Source: Lachnospiraceae bacterium JC7
GTDB lineage: Bacteria; Bacillota; Clostridia; Lachnospirales; Lachnospiraceae
Assembly: GCA_000513555.1 (NCBI GenBank)
Contig: ALYD01000030.1
Span: forward strand, 1-41,786
Direction of reading: 5' to 3'
Length of the DNA stretch: 41,786 nucleotides
A model generated the notes under the pieces. The model searched no databases. It saw nothing but the letters and a program-made list of their open reading frames with translations, and was not told the DNA's origin. The position numbers and the translations under genes were made by a program. Positions 1-6,603 of the stretch are shown here, piece by piece; within the stretch, counting starts at the first letter, position 1, and each line of letters opens with the position of its first letter.

Positions 1-22
1 TTATTTTATTATTTTTAAAATG

Positions 23-391
23 TTATTTCAGAAGCGCTCTTACTGCATTTCTCACACAGTCATCACACTCGCAAAGAACTTTTCCTGTTCCAATGCCCTT
101 TAATTCCTTACATATAGTTGCTCCGCATGCAGCTTCGAAATCATTCAGAAGCTGTCTCGACTGAGGCGTTGTAGGCTTGCCGGTCTCATTCTTCATTCCA
201 AGTACCATATTGGCTCCAACCAAAGCTCCGCATGTCGCTTCCATGCAGCCCATGCCTCCGCCGAAACCGGATCCCAAAGCCTTTAACTGCTCACCGCCCA
301 GCTCAAGCTCATCCTCAAAAGCCATTAAAACAGCCTGACAACAGTTACATCCACTGTGCTTATATTCTACAGCCTTTTCAACTCTTTCCAT
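23..391 (-). CDS. C_GCAxxG_C_C family redox-type protein
   Basis: A 122-residue cysteine-rich protein of the C_GCAxxG_C_C family, common in anaerobes; its biochemical role is unknown, though a redox or metal function is usually assumed. Seen here: an N-terminal GCNCCQAV motif (Cys15, Cys17, Cys18), a glycine-rich stretch leading to Cys49 and the family-defining TCGALVG around Cys54, then further cysteines in AACGATIC and CECDDC near the C terminus. The ATG at 391 is chosen because AGGAG sits seven bases upstream; the six-codon-longer reading would need a TTG without a site. It is divergent from the YitT-type gene. No membrane segment or signal peptide is visible, so it should be cytosolic. 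Confidence 0.85.
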   Translation of the reverse strand: MERVEKAVEYKHSGCNCCQAVLMAFEDELELGGEQLKALGSGFGGGMGCMEATCGALVGANMVLGMKNETGKPTTPQSRQLLNDFEAACGATICKELKGIGTGKVLCECDDCVRNAVRALLK

Positions 392-574
392 GTTAATGCT
401 CCTATTCAAAAAAATGCTTCGTCATTGTACATCACAATATTACCGATTGCAAAATATAATTTTATAAAATTTCTCTATTTTCCAAATAAACACATATTTT
501 TAATTATACTGCACTTATCATGTATGAAACATTTTAAATTGGTGCTAAAATGTAGCATTGTCGTCTACGGACAA

Positions 575-597
575 CAGAGCACCGCTCTGCATTTTTT
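575..597 (+). terminator. Small hairpin plus U-run in the leader of the YitT-type gene
   Basis: A six-base-pair stem (CAGAGC / GCTCTG) with a three-base loop is followed at once by a run of six T. It lies about 35 bases upstream of the start codon at 632, so it could be a weak attenuator or the end of a short leader transcript. The stem is short, so this is tentative. Confidence 0.3.
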
Positions 598-631
598 GTA
601 TTTTATCTTTCGTGAATCATCAGGAGAAATT

Positions 632-1495
632 ATGAAATTACTGTCACTCGTTAAAGAACTTTTCATTTTAACCGTCGCTACATTTATCATCGCGGTTGCC
701 GTTTATTTTTTTCAGGTGCCAAACCACGTATCTATAAGCAGCATATCCGGTCTGTCCATAGTCCTTATAAAGTTTTTGCCCTTTACCATGTCTCAGATCA
801 CAATGTTTCTAAATACAGTCCTTCTAATCATCGGGTTTTTTACATGCGGAAGTGAATTTGGTTATAAGACCGTTTATACCTCCATACTTCTTCCTGTATT
901 CCTGGGTCTGTTCGAGAATGTTTTTCCCGACATTGTATCTCCAACCGGTGACGCATTCTTAGACGTAGTGTGCTACACCTTCGTTGTAAGCATTGGACTC
1001 GCTATCCTTTTCAACAGAAACGCTTCTTCCGGAGGGCTGGACATCGTTGCCAAGATCATCAACAAGTATTTCCGTATAGAGTTAGGAAAAGCTTTGTCTG
1101 TAGCCGGTATGTGCATCGCGCTGTCATCATTTCTTGCATACGACATCAAAACCGTTGTTCTCAGCGTTCTCGGAACCTATCTCAACGGAATCGTCCTCGA
1201 CCATTTTATATTTGATCAGAATTTGAAGCGAAGAGTATGTATCGTTTCTCCAAAGAAAGATGAGATCAGGAACTTCATATTAAACGATCTCCACAGTGGC
1301 GCTACGATATACAAGGCAATCGGAGCCTACCATCTGGAAGAGCGCGAAGAGATCATTACCATTGTAGATAAACACGAATTCCAGAAGCTCATGTCTTTCA
1401 TCGATGTTGTAGATCCTCAGGCATTCATCACTGTATATCAGGTCAGCAACATCCAGTACAGACCGAAATCACTGCCCGAAAGAAAATTCGACTGA
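632..1495 (+). CDS. YitT family membrane protein (DUF2179 C-terminal domain)
   Basis: A 287-residue integral membrane protein. The first about 190 residues contain five to six hydrophobic segments, with the family-typical stretch NASSGGLDIVAKIINKYF in the middle. The last about 80 residues (from roughly RRVCIVSPKKDEIRNFILND onward) form a soluble DUF2179 domain with the typical SGATIYKAIGAY pattern and end in VDPQAFITVYQV. The transport substrate of YitT proteins is not established. The ATG at 632 has AGGAG eight bases upstream; the open frame extends further upstream but without a ribosome site. It stands alone, divergent from the Cys-rich gene. Confidence 0.88.
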   Translation: MKLLSLVKELFILTVATFIIAVAVYFFQVPNHVSISSISGLSIVLIKFLPFTMSQITMFLNTVLLIIGFFTCGSEFGYKTVYTSILLPVFLGLFENVFPDIVSPTGDAFLDVVCYTFVVSIGLAILFNRNASSGGLDIVAKIINKYFRIELGKALSVAGMCIALSSFLAYDIKTVVLSVLGTYLNGIVLDHFIFDQNLKRRVCIVSPKKDEIRNFILNDLHSGATIYKAIGAYHLEEREEIITIVDKHEFQKLMSFIDVVDPQAFITVYQVSNIQYRPKSLPERKFD

Positions 1496-1581
1496 TCTCC
1501 ATATCACCACTCGTTTCCTATAGTAACGATTAGCGAAATCAAAAAATCAGGCGGTGATGCATGGCACTATATATTATGAGA

Positions 1582-1612
1582 AAGCCCCACGTTCCAGAAA
1601 CGCGGGGCTTAA
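1582..1612 (-). terminator. Rho-independent-like hairpin after the small hypothetical gene
   Basis: A 12-base-pair stem closes a five-base loop. On the minus strand every pair is Watson-Crick or G-U (GCCCCGCG opposite CGTGGGGC), whereas the plus-strand version has an A-C mismatch, so it probably terminates the minus-strand gene whose stop is at 1665. It ends in CTTTCT rather than a clean U-run. Confidence 0.55.
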
Positions 1613-1664
1613 TTTTACGGCTACGCAAACAAGAAAATACCTAAGTCAAAAAACGCGGGATATA

Positions 1665-2078
1665 TCAAAGCCAGCCTTTATTCTTCTTTTTATAGATCTT
1701 TATATTCATGACATGATAGTTCCTGACCTCCAGGTCAGCGAATCTTTCGTCCTCTACTCTCAGGCTGTACGTACCGAACTCGACCCTCATATCCACGATC
1801 TTGCCGTTTCTGAGATGGAACAATATGGGGATGGTCACGTCCGATCTTTTATTTGAATTCCTGATCATGTCCGCATATGCCAGCGCTTCATCAGCATAAA
1901 ACGAATCCTCACGGAATGCACACAATGCATGTATGTACTTGTTCCAGCCGATAACGTCTTCGCCATAAATCTCCGCAACTATATGGCCGCTCTCTATATC
2001 ACTTTCATCCTGAACGAAATTCACTGCCATCTCGCAGCTTCGATATTCTGTCTTTCCAAAAAACTGTAATATATTCAA
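1665..2078 (-). CDS. Hypothetical protein, TTG start
   Basis: A 137-residue protein that I do not recognise. It is acidic in the N-terminal half and carries a C-terminal segment of alternating hydrophobic and charged residues (VEFGTYSLRVEDERF, then VRNYHVMNIKIYKKKNKGW) that looks like beta strands followed by a basic tail. No signal peptide or membrane segment. The start is a TTG at 2078, supported by a full AGGAGG six bases upstream; no in-frame ATG near the N terminus has a comparable site. It diverges from the tRNA-Lys promoter and is followed by a hairpin terminator, so it is monocistronic. Function unknown. Confidence 0.6.
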   Translation of the reverse strand: MNILQFFGKTEYRSCEMAVNFVQDESDIESGHIVAEIYGEDVIGWNKYIHALCAFREDSFYADEALAYADMIRNSNKRSDVTIPILFHLRNGKIVDMRVEFGTYSLRVEDERFADLEVRNYHVMNIKIYKKKNKGWL

Positions 2079-2126
2079 CGATGGCCTCCTAAATCAAAAC
2101 TTTTTCAAATTTTTTTAAAAAAGCTG

Positions 2127-2155
2127 TTGACAATAATACGAATAATTTGTATATT
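2127..2155 (+). promoter_or_regulatory. Sigma-A promoter of tRNA-Lys
   Basis: TTGACA (2127-2132), a 17-base spacer, then TATATT (2150-2155), about 30 bases before the mature tRNA. Near-consensus, as expected for a stable RNA gene. Confidence 0.85.
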
Positions 2156-2184
2156 GTACAGGCGTTGCGAGAGAGCAACGGAAT

Positions 2185-2257
2185 GCACCTTTAGCTCAGT
2201 TGGTAGAGCAGCGGACTCTTAATCCGTTTGTCCAGGGTTCAAGTCCCTGAAGGTGCA
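2185..2257 (+). tRNA. tRNA-Lys (anticodon CUU)
   Basis: The acceptor arms GCACCTT and AAGGTGC pair fully, the T arm is CAGGG-TTCAAGT-CCCTG, and the anticodon loop CTCTTAA places CUU at 2218-2220, which reads AAG (Lys). The discriminator base is A2257 and the CCA end is not encoded. A strong promoter lies upstream and an intrinsic terminator downstream, so it is a single-gene transcript. Confidence 0.97.
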
Positions 2258-2271
2258 CTTTTTTATTTTCA

Positions 2272-2326
2272 GGCTCAAAACCACGGCAGCCATAAGGCTC
2301 CGTCGGTTTTGAGTCTTTTTCTTTTT
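2272..2326 (+). terminator. Intrinsic terminator of tRNA-Lys
   Basis: A long imperfect stem (GGCTCAAAACC...GGTTTTGAGTC, extended by ACGG/CCGT and AGCC/GGCT) capped by a short loop and followed by TTTTTCTTTTT. It begins 15 bases after the tRNA. Confidence 0.85.
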
Positions 2327-2522
2327 CTCATATCCCATATATCAACCCCATCCTAAACATCTATTCTCTTCCCAAAGAATACCGCAATGTTTGTTACAGA
2401 CCAAACAGGAATACATTTATATTACCACCAAACTCCGGGAAACCCCCGATATCCTCACGAATTTTTTATGATTTTATATTCCGAGAATCAAAATTCAATT
2501 TTTATTTTATCTTCAGCTTCTT

Positions 2523-2591
2523 TTAAGCTTCATGAGTTATTATGTGCTCGTCGAATAGAAAACACTCTATATCGACTTGAAGTTTTTTCAT
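2523..2591 (-). CDS. Possible 22-residue small protein
   Basis: ATG at 2591 preceded by GGAG at four bases, a slightly short spacing. It encodes a 22-residue acidic peptide starting MKKLQVDIECF. A very stable hairpin (9 bp, GCCGGAAGG / CCTTCCGGC, 2600-2627) sits just upstream, and a TATAAT box on the same strand lies at 2657-2662. The reading frame also contains its own inverted repeat (GTCGA..ATAG / CTATTCGAC), so this may be RNA structure rather than coding sequence. Downstream to the tRNA terminator the DNA is AT-rich with nothing recognisable. Confidence 0.2.
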   Translation of the reverse strand: MKKLQVDIECFLFDEHIITHEA

Positions 2592-2656
2592 ACTACTCCG
2601 CCGGAAGGTACCCCTAAGCCTTCCGGCACCCCTCATCAGTCAAGGAGTCACCCTTT

Positions 2657-2686
2657 ATTATATACATTCTGCCGGGATGGGACCAA
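2657..2686 (-). promoter_or_regulatory. Possible minus-strand promoter in the 2.3-2.9 kb intergenic region
   Basis: On the minus strand a perfect TATAAT (2657-2662) lies 18 bases downstream of TTGGTC (2681-2686). A transcript would start near 2650 and run through the GCCGGAAGG hairpin and the small reading frame at 2591. Confidence 0.35.
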
Positions 2687-2716
2687 TTCAATGGACATCC
2701 GGTCAAATAACCACCA

Positions 2717-2826
2717 GCCAGGCAAGAGAGACCACCCGTTCACTCACCGGGCGGTCGCGCCGCAAGCGTACGGCTACACTGTAACGGATTCCTACTCGTC
2801 CGCGAACAGCCGGAAATACACCTGGC
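2717..2826 (-). ncRNA. Candidate multibranched structured RNA
   Basis: Read on the minus strand, GCCAGG (2826-2821) and CCTGGC (2722-2717) form a closing helix around three internal helices: CGGA/TCCG (2802-2785), GCCGT/GCGGC (2774-2759) and the nine-pair GACCGCCCG/CGGGTGGTC (2756-2730). Two helices contain G-U wobbles on the minus strand that become C-A or A-C mismatches on the plus strand, which favours a minus-strand RNA. The GC content is clearly above the surrounding DNA. Open frames exist on both strands (a 41-codon one at 2828-2703 on the minus strand and a longer one on the plus strand), as is usual over GC-rich RNAs. I do not recognise a known riboswitch or housekeeping RNA core. Confidence 0.4.
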
Positions 2827-2858
2827 ATCTTACGGTGACTATCCGATACAAAGCCAAA

Positions 2859-2895
2859 AGGAGCTGTAACACCAACAGGTGTACAGCTCCTTTTG
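2859..2895 (-). terminator. Bidirectional-looking terminator after the lsr operon
   Basis: A 14-base-pair stem (AGGAGCTGTA.CACC / GGTGTACAGCTCCT, one bulge), flanked by AAAA and TTTT on the two sides. It lies about 45 bases beyond the stop of the FucU-like gene and probably ends the minus-strand lsr transcript. Confidence 0.7.
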
Positions 2896-2938
2896 CAACA
2901 TCATTCAGTTAGAGGTTTGACAGAATGAAAAAAACAGT

Positions 2939-3367
2939 TCACACACATCCTTTTTGAAGCATGATATTGGCATACAGTGCCTTCTCGGAAGAAGCAACTA
3001 TACAGAAGGCTTTTCCTGCCTCTTCGATAAATTCCTTTTTCGAAATAACCGTAAGTCTCTCCAGATCCTCATACTTCTCTATGGTTTTCCTATAGCTCTC
3101 CCATATGGGAGGTTCTTCCGCCCCCTCCTCCGGCGGCTGCATAAGAAAAGCCGCCTTGGCCACGAAAGAATCCAAAGGAAAAACAGACAGCACCGCATCA
3201 AGTATCTCATCAACGCCATGACCATCACACCGGATCACAACAGCATCTCTCCCCACACTTTCACAGGGGAAATTTCCATCCGCTATAACAATGCGGTCAC
3301 CATGGCCCATTTCGCACAGCACCTTCAGAAATGAAGGCGACAAAAGTGCCGGAACTCCTTTTAGCAT
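2939..3367 (-). CDS. FucU/RbsD-family sugar mutarotase-like protein at the end of the lsr operon
   Basis: A 142-residue RbsD/FucU-fold protein, closer to FucU (L-fucose mutarotase) than RbsD. Seen: EMGHGDRIVIADGNFP with His22 and Asp30 at the positions of the FucU catalytic pair, and the C-terminal ALYANIMLQKG motif (Tyr132, Asn134). Known family members interconvert anomers of fucose or ribose. It is the last gene of lsrACDBF, with a good AGGAGG and only ten bases after lsrF, where enterobacteria carry lsrG. I infer a role in ring opening, anomer choice or isomerisation of (phospho-)AI-2, but a conventional sugar mutarotase role cannot be excluded. Confidence 0.85.
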   Translation of the reverse strand: MLKGVPALLSPSFLKVLCEMGHGDRIVIADGNFPCESVGRDAVVIRCDGHGVDEILDAVLSVFPLDSFVAKAAFLMQPPEEGAEEPPIWESYRKTIEKYEDLERLTVISKKEFIEEAGKAFCIVASSEKALYANIMLQKGCV

Positions 3368-3378
3368 ATGAGCCTCCT

Positions 3379-4272
3379 TTACTGTACCGGATGAATAGCA
3401 TCCTCATAGAAAGCATATGCTTCTTCTGCGGTAGCTCCCTCATGAACGATCTTGCGCACTGCTGCGCTCATCTCAAACGGATGCAGAGACTGGAAGATAT
3501 TGCGTCCCATATCCACTCCGTTGGCGCCCTTTGAAATAACATCATAGGCAAGCTGCAATGCATCCCTTTCAGGAATCTTCTTTCCTCCGGCAACAACTAT
3601 AGGAACCGGGCAGGCCGCTACAACTTCTTCAAAATTCTCACAGTTGTATGTCTTTACGATATTGGCACCAAGCTCCGCAAGGATCCTTGTGGCAAGCTTG
3701 AAGAACTTTGGTGTACGTTCCATCTGCTTTCCTACCGCAACAACGCCAAGAACCGGAATAGAATACTGCTGAGCCATATTAACAGCCTTCGAAAGATTCT
3801 CCAGAGACGATAACTGACCATCCCCACCGATAAATGTCTGGATAGCGATACAGTCCGCATTCATTTTTACAGCCTCCTGCGCATCCACAGCCAGGATCTC
3901 ATGGGACAGATCTTCATCCAGCATCGAAGAACCGGATGTAGCTCTGAGGGCAATGCCTTTATTTCCGATCAGTGCCGGATCTATACAGTCTCTGAGCCCG
4001 CCGCGTGTCGCCATGAGTACATCTACATTCGGAATCAGTTTCGGAATCTCGATGTCGAGTCGCTCAAGACCGGACGTTGACCCCATAAAATATCCGTGGT
4101 CAAATGCAAGCATCACAGTATTTCCGCTTTTCGCATCGAAAATCCGGGAAAGATGCTTCTTCATTCCCCAATCAAGGGCATTGGCGCCCTTTACATAGAA
4201 CCCGTTGCTATTCTGAAACGGGGTATCCAGATAATAGTTTTTTGCAACCTTCAAACCTTCGAGATCAGCCAT
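3379..4272 (-). CDS. lsrF: LsrF-type thiolase, class I aldolase family
   Basis: A 297-residue (beta/alpha)8 DhnA/LsrF-family enzyme. In enterobacteria LsrF transfers an acetyl group from 3-hydroxy-5-phosphonooxypentane-2,4-dione to CoA, the last step of phospho-AI-2 breakdown. Seen: the family-typical ALDWGMKKHLSRIF, TVMLAFDHGYFMG, the Schiff-base lysine motif IVKTYN (Lys207), PVPIVVAGGKK and GVDMGRNIFQ, all lining up with E. coli LsrF from end to end. AAGGAG lies six bases before the ATG. It follows lsrB after 31 bases and precedes the FucU-like gene by 11. Confidence 0.93.
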   Translation of the reverse strand: MADLEGLKVAKNYYLDTPFQNSNGFYVKGANALDWGMKKHLSRIFDAKSGNTVMLAFDHGYFMGSTSGLERLDIEIPKLIPNVDVLMATRGGLRDCIDPALIGNKGIALRATSGSSMLDEDLSHEILAVDAQEAVKMNADCIAIQTFIGGDGQLSSLENLSKAVNMAQQYSIPVLGVVAVGKQMERTPKFFKLATRILAELGANIVKTYNCENFEEVVAACPVPIVVAGGKKIPERDALQLAYDVISKGANGVDMGRNIFQSLHPFEMSAAVRKIVHEGATAEEAYAFYEDAIHPVQ

Positions 4273-4291
4273 TTTCTACTCCTTATCACCA

Positions 4292-4308
4292 TCTAAATCG
4301 AATTTAGA
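4292..4308 (-). promoter_or_regulatory. Intercistronic hairpin at the lsrB stop codon
   Basis: A perfect seven-base-pair stem (TCTAAAT / ATTTAGA) with a three-base loop overlaps the lsrB stop codon and separates it from lsrF. There is no U-run, so it is more likely a 3'-end-stabilising or processing hairpin than a terminator. Confidence 0.4.
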
Positions 4309-5494
4309 AATCGTAGTCGTTTACATTTTCCTTAGTGAATACAAGTCGCTCAGGAAGAAGTACAACACCGTTGTTCACATCGCCTGTTGTTGCGCCTTCT
4401 GCAATAGAATCATTTGCAAGAAGCTCAACTTCGCCGATTTCCGGAATATTGATCTTGTCGCCCACATGAACTTCATTACCTGCTGCAACATAAGCTGTAA
4501 GATAGCAGCCCATTGCGCCCTGAAGTCCGCAGTCCCAGAGTCCCCACTCCTCGAGGATATCAGCCTCTGCGTACTCCTTCATTGACTGAGGAGATGCAAA
4601 ACCTGTGATGGAAACGTCATTCTTTGTAAGGCCTGCATTCTGAGCAGCCTTTGCCTGTCCCGGAAGTGCAGTAGAGTCGTTACAGATAATAAGATCAACA
4701 TCTGAATGTGCCTGAAGTACAGAAGCACCGATACTTACGGCCTTCTCTGCATCCTGCTCTGAATAATAGTTATCCGGCGCAACATTCTCCCAGTTCGGAT
4801 ATGTTTCCTTTATATACTTCTCACCGGCAACCTGCCATGAGTTCTGATCTGTTACAGTTGCATTTGAATAGTGCCAGCAGTACTTGATGGCATCCTTGGA
4901 GATATCCTTGCCTCTCTTTGTAAGCTCATCAGCACCCATATCAACCAGCATCTTGCCGAGGATCTCCGGAGTACCCTGAGATACCATGATGGTTCTCGCA
5001 TCAGTAGAAACATCGGAATCCCATGTTCCTACAGTAACACCTGCATCCATAGCGCTCTTCAGTGCATCATCGAGACCTGTAGCATCAACCGATGAAAGAC
5101 AGATTCCATCTGCTCCTGATGCTGCAGCCTGGTTTACTACCTGAACCTCATCCGCAACAGCAGCGTTTGGAGAACCTGTGTAGTTTACTGTGATGCCCCA
5201 CTTCTTTGCATACTCCTGAGCGCCCTTGTTTGCTGACTCAAAGAATGCATTACCGGTAAGCTTCGGAACGAAAGCGATGGTAAGTCCCTCTATGGACTTT
5301 TCTCCACCCTCAGCCTGAGGAGCTGCTGCTTCTGTCGCTGCTTCTTTTTTCTCTTCAGCCTTTGCAGCAGTTGTCTCAGCCTTAGTCTCCTGTGCAGGAG
5401 CAGCCGATTCAGCACCGCCTGAACTTGATCCGCAAGCTGCCAATGAACTTATCATGGTGACAGCCATAGCCATTGCTAAGATTCTTCTTCTCAT
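4304..5494 (-). CDS. lsrB: LsrB-type AI-2 binding lipoprotein
   Basis: A 396-residue periplasmic-binding-protein type I lipoprotein: signal peptide with lipobox SLAAC (Cys21), a Glu/Ala/Thr linker to about residue 65, then the sugar-binding-like domain. It matches E. coli LsrB along its length (FVPKLTGNAFF, GTWDSD, TVTDQN, EWGLWDCGLQG, VVLLPERLVFTKENVNDYDF). By eye, the Salmonella AI-2 contacts correspond to Lys78, Asp159, Asp216, Gln217 and Pro278; the sixth, an Ala in Salmonella, aligns with Gln280. Clostridial LsrB receptors with pocket substitutions are known. It sits outside the membrane and hands the ligand to LsrCD. AAAGGAGG precedes the ATG, and hairpins flank the gene on both sides. 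Confidence 0.9.
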   Translation of the reverse strand: MRRRILAMAMAVTMISSLAACGSSSGGAESAAPAQETKAETTAAKAEEKKEAATEAAAPQAEGGEKSIEGLTIAFVPKLTGNAFFESANKGAQEYAKKWGITVNYTGSPNAAVADEVQVVNQAAASGADGICLSSVDATGLDDALKSAMDAGVTVGTWDSDVSTDARTIMVSQGTPEILGKMLVDMGADELTKRGKDISKDAIKYCWHYSNATVTDQNSWQVAGEKYIKETYPNWENVAPDNYYSEQDAEKAVSIGASVLQAHSDVDLIICNDSTALPGQAKAAQNAGLTKNDVSITGFASPQSMKEYAEADILEEWGLWDCGLQGAMGCYLTAYVAAGNEVHVGDKINIPEIGEVELLANDSIAEGATTGDVNNGVVLLPERLVFTKENVNDYDF

Positions 5495-5514
5495 AAGAAA
5501 TCCTCCTTTTATGC

Positions 5515-5532
5515 TGCGATGTTTTTATCGCA
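5515..5532 (-). promoter_or_regulatory. Intercistronic hairpin between lsrD and lsrB
   Basis: A six-base-pair stem TGCGAT/ATCGCA in the 49-base gap upstream of lsrB. Together with the hairpin at the other end of lsrB it may give the binding-protein message extra stability relative to the permease genes, a common arrangement in ABC operons. Confidence 0.35.
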
Positions 5533-5543
5533 ATTTAAATTGT

Positions 5544-6602
5544 TTACAACGCCTTTAAACTTTCTTTTACACTGCCCTTCTTTATCGCTGCCTTTTGTGT
5601 TTTGTGTGTCAATGCCACTACCTTCGGATTTGTGGCCAGAGATCTGCATATGACTACAATAAGAAGGAGTGCACCTACAGGAATATCCATATACTGCTGA
5701 TTCACCCCAAAGGATAAGGGGAGTCCGAACTTCAGGACGCCGATGACTACAGCCGCAAGTCCTGTGCCTATGGCCGAACCCTTGCCTCCTGTAGAAAGTG
5801 TTCCTCCGAGAACACAGGCAGTTATTATCTGCAGTGTAAATGTTGCACCAAGATCCGATTTCGCCGTACCGAGATAGGATGTAAGTATGATTCCGGCTAT
5901 AGATGCGCTGATAGCCGACAGGATATACGCAGACATCATTACAAGCTTCGAATTAATACCTGAATACTCAGCTGCATTTTTGTTGATGCCTACAAGAAAG
6001 ATCATTCTTCCGTATTTCGTTTTCTTAAGCAGAATATGGGCAATGACCGTAAGTACCAGGAATATGACTACCTGAAGCGGAAGCACATCGCCGAAACGAT
6101 ACTTGGAAATGAACTTAAAGCTATCAGGAAAACCACTGATTCCTTTATAGCTGGCCGTAGCCGAAAGATTGGAAATCAGAAGCGCTATACCCGCATAGAG
6201 GAAGCTTCCTCCGAGGGTCACCACCATGGGCTGAACGTCACAATATGCAACAAAGTAGCCCGACAGAGCCCCGCATACTGCTGCGATCAGAACACTCAGA
6301 ATAACCGCAGTCCAGATATTGAATCCGAAATCCTGCCACGAAACACCGATAATGATAGAGGTCAGTCCCACTATGGAACCCGCCTGTATATCTATTCCGC
6401 CTGTGATCATACAAAATGTCACGAACAGAGAAATGATACAGATGGAAATGATATCGTTAAGACTTCCCAGCAGCACTGCCGGTTTCAGGAACTTGGGATT
6501 CTTTGTGGCAAATACAACTATTTCCAGACAAAGGATAACCAGCAGTACGAATTCCCAACTCTTGAAGAATGCTTTACTTTTTTCTGCCAAGGATCTATTC
6601 AT
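5544..6602 (-). CDS. lsrD: AI-2 ABC transporter permease LsrD-type
   Basis: A 352-residue BPD_transp_2 (RbsC-like) permease with about nine to ten hydrophobic segments. LsrD-like features: WEFVLLVILCLEIVVFATKNPKFL at the N terminus, VTFCMITGGIDIQAGSIVG, YKGISGFPDSF, and GTAKSDLGATFTLQIITACVLGGTLSTGGKGS, which contains the EAA-like loop that contacts the ATPase. It is expected to form the channel with LsrC. AAGGAG precedes the ATG and the lsrC stop is one base upstream, so translation is coupled. A basic 25-residue cytosolic tail follows the last helix. Confidence 0.88.
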   Translation of the reverse strand: MNRSLAEKSKAFFKSWEFVLLVILCLEIVVFATKNPKFLKPAVLLGSLNDIISICIISLFVTFCMITGGIDIQAGSIVGLTSIIIGVSWQDFGFNIWTAVILSVLIAAVCGALSGYFVAYCDVQPMVVTLGGSFLYAGIALLISNLSATASYKGISGFPDSFKFISKYRFGDVLPLQVVIFLVLTVIAHILLKKTKYGRMIFLVGINKNAAEYSGINSKLVMMSAYILSAISASIAGIILTSYLGTAKSDLGATFTLQIITACVLGGTLSTGGKGSAIGTGLAAVVIGVLKFGLPLSFGVNQQYMDIPVGALLLIVVICRSLATNPKVVALTHKTQKAAIKKGSVKESLKAL

Positions 6603-6603
6603 G

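Noticed and set aside
1554..1856. A 100-codon plus-strand frame
   Set aside because: Overlaps a hairpin and the minus-strand gene at 1665-2078, which has an AGGAGG and a plausible protein composition.
2610..2645. CTGATGAG on the minus strand, as in a hammerhead ribozyme core
   Set aside because: The following stem is not closed by CGAAA and no matching third helix is visible.
2577..2912. A 111-codon plus-strand open frame (MKFFHTTPPEGTPKPS...) over the GC-rich intergenic block
   Set aside because: No ribosome site, and the helices beneath it explain the base composition; an overlapping minus-strand 41-codon frame has equal claim, so neither is called.
2185..2939. tRNA-Lys as an attachment site for an integrated element
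   Set aside because: No repeat of the tRNA 3' end, integrase or phage gene was seen in the window.
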